64,000 nt of DNA from Bythopirellula goksoeyrii (GCF_008065115.1 NZ_CP042913.1:1462338-1526337); one strand, 5' to 3'; counted from the first letter of the stretch, positions 1 through 10,510 are shown. Notes: a model not told the origin generated them from the sequence alone. Program-made: numbers and translations.

Positions 1-3
1 TGC

Positions 4-246
4 TTAGCGTTGTGGCTCACTGACCGTCGTTGCTGCCTGCTCCTTGAGAGCTGCCGCCTCGCGGGCCAGTTTGAATTCAGGACCTGGAGCGTAATACTGC
101 ACGTCGTCAGTCAAGTAGTAAGCACTGGGCAATGTTTGGCCAGCATATTCGGCTTGGCAACCCAACGAGGCAAGCGACAACAGCATAAAGAGCCCACAGG
201 CCAGCGTTGTCACGCGGTTTTGGATTTTGGTAGAAAAGGTTTTCAC
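4..246 (-). CDS. small predicted lipoprotein, function unknown
   Basis: An 80-residue protein that starts at a GTG with a good ribosome site (AGGAG, about 8 bases upstream). A longer in-frame start exists but would put the signal peptide in the middle of the protein. The N-terminus is a hydrophobic export signal ending in a lipobox-like SLGC, so the mature protein should be lipid-anchored. The remaining roughly 50 residues have no domain I recognise. It is rich in Tyr and Ala and ends close to the left edge of the window. It is divergent from the CHAT-TPR gene to its right. The lipoprotein call is fairly secure; the role is unknown. Confidence 0.6.
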   Translation of the reverse strand: MKTFSTKIQNRVTTLACGLFMLLSLASLGCQAEYAGQTLPSAYYLTDDVQYYAPGPEFKLAREAAALKEQAATTVSEPQR

Positions 247-535
247 GTTCGATGCTCCTACAGGAGGGACTCCGCCGCGCCAGTAACAAATCATTGGCGT
301 GCATAACCGTTATCGTCCCCCCGATCGACAAACTTTCACATCAGCTTGGAAATTGCTACGAAAAACCGTTCGAAGCTAGCATTCAAGCTCGCCAGGCGTG
401 AAATTCGCGCTTCAAAATGGGTGAAGAAGCGGGTTTGCGAAATCGCCTTTTCCGCGGCAATTGTTAGAATGGAGGAGTCTGGGACATGTGTCGCGATGTG
501 AGACGGTGGCAAATTGCAACTACAAGGTGCTAGCG

Positions 536-3500
536 ATGATTCTATCTCTTCGACGATCTTTTGCGCTCCTTGTGGTGTGCTTGATGTCGCTGTGCTGGCC
601 TAGCATTTCCCGGGGCCAATTTGTACCCGGGCTACTCACAGAAACGATACCCAGCCAAGCCTATTTCGAGGCCTTCAACGACCTCTATCGCGGCGAATAC
701 CGCGATGCCTTGCGGGCTCTCAATCGTGAAGCACGCGGGTCCATTCGAATCGGGGTAACTGAGCGGTGGATCGACGCAATTTGCTATCACGCTGCATGGG
801 GCGAGGTTCTTTACCATGCAGGTCAACCAGCGCTTGCCTTGGAACAGTTCGATCAGGCCTGCTCGATGTTTCTGCAAGATCCGAAATGGATGCTGCAGGT
901 CAATTTCACTTCCGATCCTCGCCCCGATGCAAGTCTCGGCCGTACGGCCATCCCTTGGGGGACCAGCACTCGGCAATTCATCCTGGGCGACATTCCGGAG
1001 ACGCTTCCTATCCAGATGGGCGATGATCTTGCGACACAGAATCAAGTCGCGCAACAAGGTGGGGTGCTGCGTCAGATGCAAATGTGGCAAATCAATGTGA
1101 TGGAGATTGTCCGAGCTACATCGCTTGCTATTCGGCGTCGCAATGAACTGCTTGGCCCCTTGGCAGTTCACGATCCTATTTCTCGTGAGATGGTCAACAA
1201 GCTCTCAAGTGGTATCGCTCCCCCCAACCATTGGTCCAATGCCTGGGCCGACTTGCAATTGGGACTTGCCTACGCCGGGCAGGGCAATCTGGATCAGGCC
1301 AACAGTATGTTGAAACGTGCCGAGCGACTAGCTGGTCGATTCGATCACCCTCTCACCTGCGTTGCCCTGCTGGAGCAAGGTAGGCTCGCAATGGAAGCAG
1401 GCAAGTTCGATCTAGCGGACCGGTTATTCGCCGAGGCTAGTTACTCAGCTTTCTACTACGAAGATGCCGGGGTGATTGATGAAGCCTTTCGGCTAGCGAG
1501 TCAGAATCGTCTCGCTGCACCCAATCCTGAACCAAACCCAGCGCTCGACAATGCCGCCGCCTGGGCTCGTCGCGAACGGTTTGATCACATCTTTGCCCGA
1601 CTATGCTTTGCAAGGGCCGAAGAATGGATGAACTCGGAAAACTGGCGCGAGGCAGCCTCCACGTTGCAAACGGGGCAAGCTCGCCTCGGCGATGCACGTA
1701 CGGGACTGCTGGGCAACTGGTCTCAGTTCCTTGAGGCCCGCGTGCTTGCTGAACTGGGTAAACCGACTGCCATCAATGTGCTTAATGAAGCACTTGCCAA
1801 TCAAATGGCAATGTCCAATCGCATGTTGCAGTTGCAATTGGCAGATCGATGGTTCGATCAACAGCAGTTGCGCGCTAGCTCTGCAAACGACGTGTATGGC
1901 AAATTGCTCAGCGACCCGCATGCGGTGGATTGGGCTTTTCGGCCTTTGGAAACGATGGCCATCATGAAGGCACCGTTGGATGGCTCTTTCGACCGCTGGT
2001 TGATTGCGCTTCTGGAACGCAGAGACAAGTTGGCAGCCTTGGAGGTGTCTGACCTTGCCAAGCGTCGCCGCTTTTTCCGTTCACTCCCGTTGGGGGGACG
2101 CATCGCAGCACTCCGCCAAACCCTCGAAAGCCCCTCGAACACTCTCTCCCCCGCAGAGCGCACCTTGCAACACGATCTCTTGATGCGCTTTCCCAACTAT
2201 CAAGACTTGCTCAAATCTGGGCGGCAGATTCAGAACCAACTCCGTGAGCAATGGAAGCCCAAGATGAGCAACGAGGACCAGCAGGCACTATCCAAGCTCT
2301 GGAAAAAGTGGTCGGAAAATCTTGCCGAGCGTGAGCGTCTGTTAGGCAAGATGAGCTTGGGTCGAACTACGAGCCAATTTGGGTTTCCTCAAATTGTCTC
2401 TATCGCTGAGTTGCAAGGCGTGCTCAAGCCTGGTCAGGCAGTAGTCATTTTTCATGAGACGGCCGGTGACCTACTTGGATTCCTGGTTACCGACCGCGCT
2501 TCGACAAGTTGGAACTGCGGACCCAGTGGTGCGATTGCCCGCTCGTTAAGCCAATTTCTGCGCGATCTGGGAAGCGGCGATCGCAATAATCCCATCAATG
2601 AAAAACAGTTGGAGTCGACTGACTGGATGGAGTCTGGCCAGGAATTATTCCACGCGTTGTTCGATGGCTCTTCGATCGATCCCGACTCGATGGATGAACT
2701 GGTTGTCGTGCCGGACGGATTGGTCTGGTATGTGCCTCTCAATGCGATTCCGATTAAACTTGAGGACCGCACCGTCCCGCTTACTTCACTCTCGCGAATT
2801 CGAGTCGTCCCTACAATGGGATTGGCCTTCGGTCATGCCGAGCCTTGGAGACGCGTGCAGCACTCAAGCATCATCGGCGATGAACTCGTGCCAGGAGATA
2901 AAGACGATACAAAAGCCGAATTGCTCGAGCCACTGCAGACGGCGATGCCGAATTTGATCGAATTGCCGGACCCAACTCCCGTATCGACTCCAGTGATTGC
3001 TTCGCTATTAGATGCGTTGGTTGTGCTCGATGAGTTTGACATCGACCGCAATGAACCGCTCGCTTGGTCGCCGATCCCTAATGCCCGCGAGGGACACGAC
3101 GGGGAGCTTGCTGCCTGGTTGGCCTTGCCGCTGCGTGGTCCCCAACGGATGGTTTTTCCCGGCGCACACACGATCGCCGAAAACGGCGGCAAGACATCCC
3201 GCCGACGAGGGAGCCAAGCCCCGCCGGGCAACGAATTATTTCTGGCCAGTTGTGGCCTCATGTCGACCGGTGCGCAGACGATTCTGCTCAGCCGGTGGAT
3301 AGTCGGCGGTGAATCTACCATGCAGCTCGTCCGCGAATTTGTGCAGGAACTCCATCGCACCTCCGCTGCCGATGCCTGGCAACGCTGCATTGAAGTCGCC
3401 AAAGTAATTCAGTTGGAACCGGGGTTGGAGCCCAGGGTGAGCTTGGGAAATGTTGATGAACTGCCTACCGCAGAGCATCCTTTTTTCTGGTCCGGCTATT

Positions 3501-3604
3501 TGCTTGTAGATACGGGCGAACCTCCCCTGCCTCCCCCTGCAAAATCTGACAAGGAACAAGCCGACAAGACTGAGGCACCTCCTGAGAAGCCTGTACCAAA
3601 GTAA
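536..3604 (+). CDS. secreted TPR protein with C-terminal CHAT (caspase-like) domain
   Basis: About 1022 residues. The ATG at 536 is preferred over an upstream in-frame start because it follows AAGGTG and opens directly on a signal peptide. The middle contains helical TPR-like repeats. The last 350 residues resemble a CHAT domain: the VVVPDGLVWYVPL strand, then a candidate catalytic pair of His878 (GAHT) and Cys906 (ASCG), followed by the GAQTILLSRW segment typical of the end of the fold. CHAT domains are caspase-superfamily proteases or degenerate relatives. Compared with typical members, the stretch between the Cys and the GA motif is short. It is four bases upstream of the next gene, so the two are probably co-transcribed. 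The target is unknown. Confidence 0.7.
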   Translation: MILSLRRSFALLVVCLMSLCWPSISRGQFVPGLLTETIPSQAYFEAFNDLYRGEYRDALRALNREARGSIRIGVTERWIDAICYHAAWGEVLYHAGQPALALEQFDQACSMFLQDPKWMLQVNFTSDPRPDASLGRTAIPWGTSTRQFILGDIPETLPIQMGDDLATQNQVAQQGGVLRQMQMWQINVMEIVRATSLAIRRRNELLGPLAVHDPISREMVNKLSSGIAPPNHWSNAWADLQLGLAYAGQGNLDQANSMLKRAERLAGRFDHPLTCVALLEQGRLAMEAGKFDLADRLFAEASYSAFYYEDAGVIDEAFRLASQNRLAAPNPEPNPALDNAAAWARRERFDHIFARLCFARAEEWMNSENWREAASTLQTGQARLGDARTGLLGNWSQFLEARVLAELGKPTAINVLNEALANQMAMSNRMLQLQLADRWFDQQQLRASSANDVYGKLLSDPHAVDWAFRPLETMAIMKAPLDGSFDRWLIALLERRDKLAALEVSDLAKRRRFFRSLPLGGRIAALRQTLESPSNTLSPAERTLQHDLLMRFPNYQDLLKSGRQIQNQLREQWKPKMSNEDQQALSKLWKKWSENLAERERLLGKMSLGRTTSQFGFPQIVSIAELQGVLKPGQAVVIFHETAGDLLGFLVTDRASTSWNCGPSGAIARSLSQFLRDLGSGDRNNPINEKQLESTDWMESGQELFHALFDGSSIDPDSMDELVVVPDGLVWYVPLNAIPIKLEDRTVPLTSLSRIRVVPTMGLAFGHAEPWRRVQHSSIIGDELVPGDKDDTKAELLEPLQTAMPNLIELPDPTPVSTPVIASLLDALVVLDEFDIDRNEPLAWSPIPNAREGHDGELAAWLALPLRGPQRMVFPGAHTIAENGGKTSRRRGSQAPPGNELFLASCGLMSTGAQTILLSRWIVGGESTMQLVREFVQELHRTSAADAWQRCIEVAKVIQLEPGLEPRVSLGNVDELPTAEHPFFWSGYLLVDTGEPPLPPPAKSDKEQADKTEAPPEKPVPK

Positions 3605-3608
3605 GCGA

Positions 3609-4925
3609 ATGATGGTGATGAAGATTAAGTATTGCTTGCTCCTGTTCGCCGTAGTTTTCAGCGGGCATTCTGCTTTCTGCCAGGCCGCTAACTGGAATCT
3701 CGCTCCTCCCAGTACTGTGTTGCTCGATACCTCTGCGGTGGGTGCGGTTAGCCAAATGAGCGGTGTTACTTATCTCGGACTATCCCCATTACCCGCCACA
3801 ACCCTGTTGCACCGCTTTGCGGCCGTGCAGAATGAGGGAGGTGTACTGCTCACTTTCGACGTGGTATTCGACCCCGATGGAACCTTGTTTCTGGCTAAAG
3901 CAGTCAGTTCGCAAATCCTGTCACCTAGCTTTGATTTCGAGGGGATCGCATACACGAGTTCAACGCGTAATAGCGTGTATCTTGCCGAAGAAAATACTCC
4001 TGGGGTCCGCGAATTCAGTTTGGCTACTGGTAGTCAATTGCAAAACGTGGCAATCCCACCAGTGTTTGGCAATAGCCGAGCCAATCGAGGCTTCGAATCC
4101 CTCGCCCGGAGTCCTGATGGCACGACCATGTGGACGGCAAATGAACAGGCGCTCACAGTCGATGGTCCATTGGCGACATCTTCTGCTGGCACCACTGTGC
4201 GATTGCTGCGGATGGATGTAGCAGGTGATAGCGTTAGCCCGGCCGAACAGTATGCCTACGAAGTAGATCCAATTCATGGCACGAGTACAATTGGATCCCC
4301 CCAAAGCGGGCTAAGTGATCTTGTTTTGCTTCCAGACGGTACGCTTCTTGCCCTGGAGCGCTCTGTGGCTTTCACCTCACCTCTTTATCTCAACCGAATC
4401 TACGAAGTCGATCCCGCAGGTGCCACAGATTTGAGTGACGAGACCTTCGATTCAGGACTATTCGGTGAAAACTATGTCCCGGTTTCCAAGCAAATACTTT
4501 GGTCCGGAGCAATAGACGGGTCTAGCGGTCAAAATCTCGAAGGCCTCACACTTGGCCCTCGACTGGCAAATGGCGATTGGGTTCTCTTGGGTGTGGTCGA
4601 CGATGGCGATCCTGTCAGCCAAAATACCATCGTCGCTTTTACTCTTTCAGCGAACCCTTCGGCAGATTTCGATTCCGATGGCGACATTGATGGCAGCGAT
4701 TTTCTCTCTTGGCAACGAGGCGTCGGCATATCGATTGGTGCAACTCATGCCGAAGGAGATGCCGACCGGGACGGCGACGTTGATGCGGATGATCTGGCCT
4801 TCTGGCAGTCGGCCTACTCTGCCCCACTCTCAGGACTGCCGTTAGCGGTGCCCGAGCCTTTGTCAAACACGTTGCTCTTAGGCTTGCTTGTTCCCATGAT
4901 TGCCAGTGGGCGCTGGAGAAGTTAG
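3609..4925 (+). CDS. phytase-like esterase domain protein with dockerin repeats and PEP-CTERM signal
   Basis: 438 residues with an N-terminal signal peptide. Residues of about 50-340 match the 'esterase-like activity of phytase' beta-propeller family: FDFEGIAY, VYLAEEN, NRGFESLA and NLEGLTLG segments. Two dockerin-like calcium repeats follow (DFDSDGDIDGSDFLSW and DADRDGDVDADDLAFW). The C-terminus is VPEP, then a hydrophobic stretch, then Arg, as in PEP-CTERM sorting signals. It therefore probably acts at the cell surface on a phosphate or ester substrate, though the activity is only inferred from the fold. Several ATG codons lie close together (3609, 3612, 3618), so the exact start is uncertain. 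It is probably in an operon with the CHAT-TPR gene. Confidence 0.65.
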   Translation: MMVMKIKYCLLLFAVVFSGHSAFCQAANWNLAPPSTVLLDTSAVGAVSQMSGVTYLGLSPLPATTLLHRFAAVQNEGGVLLTFDVVFDPDGTLFLAKAVSSQILSPSFDFEGIAYTSSTRNSVYLAEENTPGVREFSLATGSQLQNVAIPPVFGNSRANRGFESLARSPDGTTMWTANEQALTVDGPLATSSAGTTVRLLRMDVAGDSVSPAEQYAYEVDPIHGTSTIGSPQSGLSDLVLLPDGTLLALERSVAFTSPLYLNRIYEVDPAGATDLSDETFDSGLFGENYVPVSKQILWSGAIDGSSGQNLEGLTLGPRLANGDWVLLGVVDDGDPVSQNTIVAFTLSANPSADFDSDGDIDGSDFLSWQRGVGISIGATHAEGDADRDGDVDADDLAFWQSAYSAPLSGLPLAVPEPLSNTLLLGLLVPMIASGRWRS

Positions 4926-5014
4926 CCACAAGAAGCACGAGTAGGCACAAAAAAAGTGAAGTTCGAAGCTGGTGAGTATTACTCCTTGCTGTGACTTTTT
5001 GTGCTTCTTGTGGC
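4925..5014. repeat. intergenic inverted repeat (14-bp arms)
   Basis: The arms GCCACAAGAAGCAC (4925-4938) and GTGCTTCTTGTGGC (5001-5014) are perfect inverted copies around a 62-base spacer. The spacer has a further weak internal dyad of A-rich and T-rich parts. It lies between the phytase-like gene and pckG and begins at the stop codon of the former. It may act as a transcript-end hairpin. Confidence 0.75.
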
Positions 5015-5158
5015 AATCTTCGATTTCTTCGATTCTCCGTTTTCTTCCTGTAAAAAACTTTGGTTGCAGTTGTGTCCCCTAGCGGTCACAATCTCTGTAG
5101 GAGGCCTTCGTGCGAGCACCAGTTAGCCGCTGGTTGGAAATAATCGAGGAGAATCAGG

Positions 5159-7015
5159 ATGTCCACGGTAATGGCAGAAGTTCCTAGTGCGGTCAACAAC
5201 CCCGAGTTAGTCAAATGGGTCGACAAGATGGTCGCCCTCTGCCAGCCAGAAGCCGTGCATTGGTGTGACGGCTCGCAGGAAGAATACGACTCACTTTGCA
5301 ACGAAATGGTCGAGAGCGGCACTTTCATCCGGCTGAATCCCGACCTACGGCCCAACTCGTTCCTTGCCCGCAGTCATCCGAGTGACGTCGCCCGAGTCGA
5401 AGACCGGACTTTCATCTGCTCACTGAGCAAAGGCGAAGCGGGTCCCACCAACAACTGGATGGCCCCCAAGGAAATGAAGGCCCTGCTCACGCCCAAGTTC
5501 GAGGGTTGCATGCAGGGTCGTACGCTCTACGTGATTCCCTTCAGCATGGGGCCCATTGGTTCGCGCATTGCACACATCGGGATTCAGATCACCGACTCGC
5601 CGTATGTGGTCACCAATATGCGGATCATGACCCGCATGGGAACGGCAGTGCTGGAAGCATTGGGCGAAGGGGAGTTTATCAAGTGCCTCCACGCAGTAGG
5701 AATGCCGCTTACCGCAGGGGTGAAAGATGTCCCTTGGCCGTGTAGTCCCGATCCCCAGAACAAGTACATTGTCCACTTTCCCAAGGAACGAACGATCTGG
5801 AGCTATGGTTCCGGCTACGGCGGCAATGCCTTGTTGGGCAAGAAGTGTTTCGCCTTGCGAATTGCTTCGGTCTTGGCCCGGGAGCAGGGTTGGCTTGCTG
5901 AGCATATGTTGATCACCGGTGTGAAGGATCCTTCGGGCAAGAAGACTTATGTCGCCGCGGCGTTTCCCAGTGCGTGTGGCAAGACGAATTTTGCGATGCT
6001 GGTTCCCCCGAAGGAATTTCAGGAGGAAGGTTGGGAAGTCACTACCGTGGGGGACGACATTGCCTGGATCAAGCCGGGCGAAGACGGCAAGATTTATGCG
6101 ATCAACCCCGAGGCGGGTTTCTTCGGCGTCGCCCCCGGCACGAACGAAGAGACCAACCCCAACGCGATGGCCTCGATCCGTGCGAACACGATCTTTACCA
6201 ATGTGGCGCTAACCGACGAGGGTGACGTGTGGTGGGAAGGGATGGATGGCCCTCCCCCTGAGCATGCCATCGATTGGCAAGGGAATGATTGGACACCGGC
6301 AAGCGACAAAAAGGCTGCCCATCCCAATAGCCGTTTCACCGCCCCACTTTCGCAGTGCCCTTGTGCCGACCCCGAATACGATAATCCCGACGGTGTGCCG
6401 ATTTCTGCGTTCATCTTCGGGGGTCGCCGTAGCACAGTCTTGCCGTTGGTCTACCAATCGTTTAACTGGGCGTTTGGCGTGTACATGGGCGCAACGATGG
6501 GATCAGAAATGACTGCTGCTGCCTTCGGCGAACTGGGCAAGGTTCGCCGCGATCCCTTTGCGATGCTCCCGTTCTGTGGCTACCACATGGGGGACTACTT
6601 TAATCACTGGCTCAACTTTGGCCGTCAGCTTCCCGTGCCGCCGCGGATCTTCAATGTGAACTGGTTCCGAAAGGATGCCGAGGGTAATTTCTTATGGCCC
6701 GGCTTCAGTGAAAACATGCGTATTTTGCAATGGGTCGTCGAACGTTCGCAAGGCAAGGCGGTTGGGATTGAATGTCCGCTTGGCTGGATGCCCAAGTACG
6801 AGGACATCCATTGGCAAGGCTTGGATTTCTCCGAGGAACAATACCGGCAGTTGATGAGCGTGGATCGCAACGACTGGATGAAAGAGATTGCATCGCACGA
6901 CGAGCTATTTTTCAATCTCTACGACCGACTCCCCCGAGAGTTCACCTTCATCCGCGAGCTATTGATTTCCGGACTCTGGCGCTCTCCGGAACATTGGGGG
7001 CAGAAGGGGAAATAG
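5159..7015 (+). CDS. pckG: phosphoenolpyruvate carboxykinase (GTP)
   Basis: 618 residues, the usual length of the GTP-dependent enzyme. It converts oxaloacetate and GTP to phosphoenolpyruvate, GDP and CO2 in the cytoplasm, at the start of gluconeogenesis. The kinase-1a P-loop FPSACGKTN is at residues 269-277 with the family's reactive Cys at 273. The [20 protein letters not shown] and [10 protein letters not shown] blocks are also characteristic. The ATG at 5159 has AGGAG upstream. It is a single-gene unit flanked on both sides by dyad repeats. In a glycan-degrading cell it would also support anaplerotic flux. Confidence 0.97.
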   Translation: MSTVMAEVPSAVNNPELVKWVDKMVALCQPEAVHWCDGSQEEYDSLCNEMVESGTFIRLNPDLRPNSFLARSHPSDVARVEDRTFICSLSKGEAGPTNNWMAPKEMKALLTPKFEGCMQGRTLYVIPFSMGPIGSRIAHIGIQITDSPYVVTNMRIMTRMGTAVLEALGEGEFIKCLHAVGMPLTAGVKDVPWPCSPDPQNKYIVHFPKERTIWSYGSGYGGNALLGKKCFALRIASVLAREQGWLAEHMLITGVKDPSGKKTYVAAAFPSACGKTNFAMLVPPKEFQEEGWEVTTVGDDIAWIKPGEDGKIYAINPEAGFFGVAPGTNEETNPNAMASIRANTIFTNVALTDEGDVWWEGMDGPPPEHAIDWQGNDWTPASDKKAAHPNSRFTAPLSQCPCADPEYDNPDGVPISAFIFGGRRSTVLPLVYQSFNWAFGVYMGATMGSEMTAAAFGELGKVRRDPFAMLPFCGYHMGDYFNHWLNFGRQLPVPPRIFNVNWFRKDAEGNFLWPGFSENMRILQWVVERSQGKAVGIECPLGWMPKYEDIHWQGLDFSEEQYRQLMSVDRNDWMKEIASHDELFFNLYDRLPREFTFIRELLISGLWRSPEHWGQKGK

Positions 7016-7044
7016 GTTGGTTGTCAGTGGTCCGTGGACTGTAG

Positions 7045-7072
7045 GCCGGAACAAGCCGTGCACAGTTCCGGC
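7045..7072. repeat. intergenic dyad repeat, GTAGGCCGG family
   Basis: GCCGGAAC (7045-7052) and GTTCCGGC (7065-7072) form a perfect 8-bp stem with a 12-base loop, 30 bases after the pckG stop. The surrounding GTAGGCCGG text recurs in the 59188-59222 element, read on the opposite strand, so this is a dispersed family. A role as a terminator or mRNA-stabilising hairpin is possible. Confidence 0.65.
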
Positions 7073-7128
7073 ATCGGTTATCGAAATCGCAACGTTGTTC
7101 CCGAACCAGTGCTATCGCTCGTACCGGT

Positions 7129-10100
7129 TTATTCAGAGTCTGTGGGCAGAACGTAGACCAGATTTCTCCAGCTATCTCCCGAACCGTAAGTCCCATCAAG
7201 TAAATACACCTTCCACCGCTTGCCCTGAAAAGATTGGATAGCCTCATAGCTCCCTCCAAAGCCGCCGAACTCTCCACCGTGGCCACCCTCGCCGCTATAT
7301 CCTTCTGTGAAGACTTCCCCATCCGATTCATAGAGAGTTGTTTCTTCCAATCGACTATCAAAATCAAGCACACTCCAGAAGAGCGGCGTGTGGGCAGGAA
7401 TCTCATCGATAGTTCCCACGTCGCTCCTGGGAGGTACAGAACCCAATATGAGAGGGTACTTTAATCCCGTAGAGTGGTAGACAAACTCACTCCCGGAGTA
7501 AGGATCCAAAGGCATCTTTTCTAAGTATTCAGGTATTAATTCAGCGAGTTCCTCGGGATACTCCTTATGATCGATTCGATATGCCAATAGTGCAAGTTGG
7601 ACCAGCAGTGCCCGACGATTGGTCTCTGCTCGCGCCCATTCCCGGAGCAAGTGGCGTAAGTTATGGCCACTCGCAAACTCTCTGGAGGCAAAAAAGCTTG
7701 TGCTGCCAGCGTAGCTCCAGTTGCATGCCCGGATGAAATCCTGCCAGTCGTCTGCGAAAGCGATCCGATTCACGGCAAAGAGCTTTGAGTACGGGACCAG
7801 CGACAAGAGTTTCCTTACCTCTCCCGATTTTATATCTGGACTGGGCGACTCATCCCTGGTGAGCATCTCCACGGCATCGCAATAGTTGATCGCCTGCGAT
7901 GCGAAGTAATTAAGCGCGAGCAACGCTCGATCACGTTCCCAGGAGAGCTTGTTCCCCAGATATGCAAAATACTGGTGATTACGGTCATTCATAAACTGCG
8001 GCAATTCCTTTTCTAGAATCACATCACGAGTGGCGAGATAGTCCTGCAAGACTTGATTTCGAGGAAGTGCTAAGCTTGAAAAGACTTCTTCTAAGTCCGC
8101 GATGGCTGACCTGATTCGTTCACTCGACTGATGAGGATAGGTTGCCCAATCACGGATTTTTTTTTCAAATCGAGGACTCTGGAGGAATTCATCAGGGTCA
8201 AGGGAGAGATCGACGTGCAAATAGTCCCACGCTTCGTCGAGTTCGTTCGCCTCCATTCGACGAACAAACTCTTCAAAAAAATCCAAAACAAGGTTCGCGG
8301 CGGGAATGTGAATGTGTCGATATTTCTTCTTCGCAGGATAGAGAGGCACTGGGAATTCCATTTTGGAGAGTCTATTAGCAAGTCTTTCCAGATGTGATTC
8401 TTGGAACTCTTGGTAAATTCGACCTTTTTCGGCCTCAAAGCGATTCAAAGTTTCTTTCACTTCAGGTTTCAGCAACTTCCTCTTCCCAAAGCGGTACTCT
8501 TCTACTTCAGCAAGGCTAATGCCGAATTCGTCATAAGTCTTTCCATTAATGGTGACTCCTTCAAAGCGCTCCATGCGCACTAATTCTTCTTCGAGTTCCA
8601 TTGCTGTTTCGCTAGCAATAATCTCGAAACGAGCGACCGATTCGTTGCGTGCAATTTGATCTTGTTCAAACTTTTTCAAGGATGCTTCCAAAGATCCCTG
8701 CAAGAAAGGGAACGTCGGCCTAGGCAAATCGAGTTGCGCTAGTCTGGTAAACGGGAGATACAGTGAAATGAACAACACTGGCAGTCCCAGCGACACGGCT
8801 GGCAAGAGCCAATGGCGGAACGATTTATTCCCCACGAGCCAATCCGGCATTCGCAGCCATGTTGCCGTGAGCGCTCCGGCGGCCAGGGGCAGCACAAACC
8901 AGAGGGGATTCAATTGCCAGTAAAAAACTACCAGCGACCACGCAGCCAGCAACACCGAAAAGAGGATCGCAAGAAAACCGGCCAGCACCTCGCGTTTGAA
9001 GGCCAGCGAGAAAAACTGACCCAAGCCGTATGCTGCCAACACGGCGCTCCAAGTCCCCCAAGTCATCCGGTGATTGGCAATCTTCATTTGACCTCGCCAC
9101 CAACTTTGCAACCAATCCGAGGCATTGTAATAGTCTCCACGAAATTCACGATTAAATCCAAAGTCCAACAGAGATGATGCAATCTGCCCGGCTGTCTCCA
9201 CCGGGATAATTCGCCAGAAGCAGAAGCGAATCATATACAGGACAAGGATGAGAGATGCCAGCCATACAATCTGCCGAGCCAACCACGCATAGCGAGGTCT
9301 GGCTGAATGCGTTGCCAAGAAGAGCCGATGATTTCGCTTCTGATCGTTACGGAATACCAACGCACCAAACAGTGCCGGGAGGATCAACAGCGGGAGGATC
9401 AGCAAGGGTGCCGTTGAATCACTCCGACCGAGAAGTGCTATAGGAATAAAACAAGAAACGGTAAGCAACAGGCCAAGCGGAATCGCGGCCAAAATCGTCT
9501 TCCACGATTCCCGCCACGACTGCCACAGCAGTCTTGAGAGCATCCGCCGCCGCCAAGGTTCTGCCATCTCAACGCCAGCCACTAGCGGCTTAGCAGCAAC
9601 CAACCGTGCGTCCTCGGAAACTCGCTCCTTCCGTCGCTTCCCTTTCATCCCCAACGGTTCAAGCCACCTGCTCCCAAGCATCACATCTACTGCAAACACC
9701 ACCAGACAAATCGCCAGCCGGATCGGCACGGCCGACTGATAGGACTCTGCACTGAACGAGTCCATGAGGTTGGGCGTCAAGCCGATGGCGACCTGAGAAC
9801 CAAACGAAGCGACTGCCATCGCAGTGACTGCCGCCATGAGAGGTTGTTTCCACAAGAGCGAGAACAACAGGCCCCAGACCGTTGCTTCGACAACTGCCAC
9901 CCCGGCTACAGATAGCGAGAGTATTCGCTGGCTGGCCGTGGGCCATTCGCCCCCCGCGATAATCCATCCTATCACGCACAGCAACCCGGCAAGCAATAGA
10001 GAACTACCCACCGCGACGGCCAGCTTAGCAAAAAACATCGGCTGCCAGCGACCGGGCAATAGCTGCAAGAAGCCGCGAGTGCGTTCTTCGTTTTCGGCAC

Positions 10101-10344
10101 CAAAGAGCGTGACCGCCGCCCCCACTGCATAGAGGGCCGCTGCGCCCCAAGCCGAGCTAAACAGCCAACCTGGAATCTGATGGGCATCTATCATCATCAG
10201 GGTCGAAATCCACTGCTCCAGCACACCAAGCACGAGGATCGCCAGCCAAAAACCCCGCAACATGCGGTACTCTTTCCAGGCGAAGCGGGTCCACAGCGAT
10301 ATATTTGGTTGGCGAATCGGTTCGCTTAGAGAAGCTGTATTCAT
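7129..10344 (-). CDS. ABC-2 type permease with large C-terminal soluble domain
   Basis: 1071 residues. The first roughly 550 residues contain about 12 hydrophobic segments in two halves, as in ABC-2 type permeases. The last roughly 500 residues are charged and mostly helical, with no membrane segment. They include a stretch (RIDHKEYPEELAEL) of a kind found in large planctomycete proteins of unknown role. It lies downstream of the ATPase gene in a leftward operon headed by a GntR regulator, the usual arrangement of YtrA-type ABC systems. It probably forms the membrane part of an exporter. The soluble tail is much longer than is normal for the family. Substrate unknown. Confidence 0.75.
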   Translation of the reverse strand: MNTASLSEPIRQPNISLWTRFAWKEYRMLRGFWLAILVLGVLEQWISTLMMIDAHQIPGWLFSSAWGAAALYAVGAAVTLFGAENEERTRGFLQLLPGRWQPMFFAKLAVAVGSSLLLAGLLCVIGWIIAGGEWPTASQRILSLSVAGVAVVEATVWGLLFSLLWKQPLMAAVTAMAVASFGSQVAIGLTPNLMDSFSAESYQSAVPIRLAICLVVFAVDVMLGSRWLEPLGMKGKRRKERVSEDARLVAAKPLVAGVEMAEPWRRRMLSRLLWQSWRESWKTILAAIPLGLLLTVSCFIPIALLGRSDSTAPLLILPLLILPALFGALVFRNDQKRNHRLFLATHSARPRYAWLARQIVWLASLILVLYMIRFCFWRIIPVETAGQIASSLLDFGFNREFRGDYYNASDWLQSWWRGQMKIANHRMTWGTWSAVLAAYGLGQFFSLAFKREVLAGFLAILFSVLLAAWSLVVFYWQLNPLWFVLPLAAGALTATWLRMPDWLVGNKSFRHWLLPAVSLGLPVLFISLYLPFTRLAQLDLPRPTFPFLQGSLEASLKKFEQDQIARNESVARFEIIASETAMELEEELVRMERFEGVTINGKTYDEFGISLAEVEEYRFGKRKLLKPEVKETLNRFEAEKGRIYQEFQESHLERLANRLSKMEFPVPLYPAKKKYRHIHIPAANLVLDFFEEFVRRMEANELDEAWDYLHVDLSLDPDEFLQSPRFEKKIRDWATYPHQSSERIRSAIADLEEVFSSLALPRNQVLQDYLATRDVILEKELPQFMNDRNHQYFAYLGNKLSWERDRALLALNYFASQAINYCDAVEMLTRDESPSPDIKSGEVRKLLSLVPYSKLFAVNRIAFADDWQDFIRACNWSYAGSTSFFASREFASGHNLRHLLREWARAETNRRALLVQLALLAYRIDHKEYPEELAELIPEYLEKMPLDPYSGSEFVYHSTGLKYPLILGSVPPRSDVGTIDEIPAHTPLFWSVLDFDSRLEETTLYESDGEVFTEGYSGEGGHGGEFGGFGGSYEAIQSFQGKRWKVYLLDGTYGSGDSWRNLVYVLPTDSE

Positions 10345-10413
10345 TCTTGTGCCTACAAGGGACCGGTAAGACGAGATTCATGCTTGTATCGATTTACCAA
10401 AGATATTTTCTCG

Positions 10414-10470
10414 CAGAGACGCGGAGACACAGAGAAGAGACCGTTCTTCCTTTGCGTCTCCGCGTCTCTG
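10414..10470. repeat. intergenic inverted repeat (15-bp arms)
   Basis: CAGAGACGCGGAGAC (10414-10428) and GTCTCCGCGTCTCTG (10456-10470) are perfect inverted copies separated by 27 bases. The element sits between the ATPase and permease genes of one operon, where a hairpin could set the ratio of the two products. Confidence 0.75.
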
Positions 10471-10510
10471 AGAGATAGAATCTTCAATACGGGATGTAGG
10501 AGTGTTGAAC

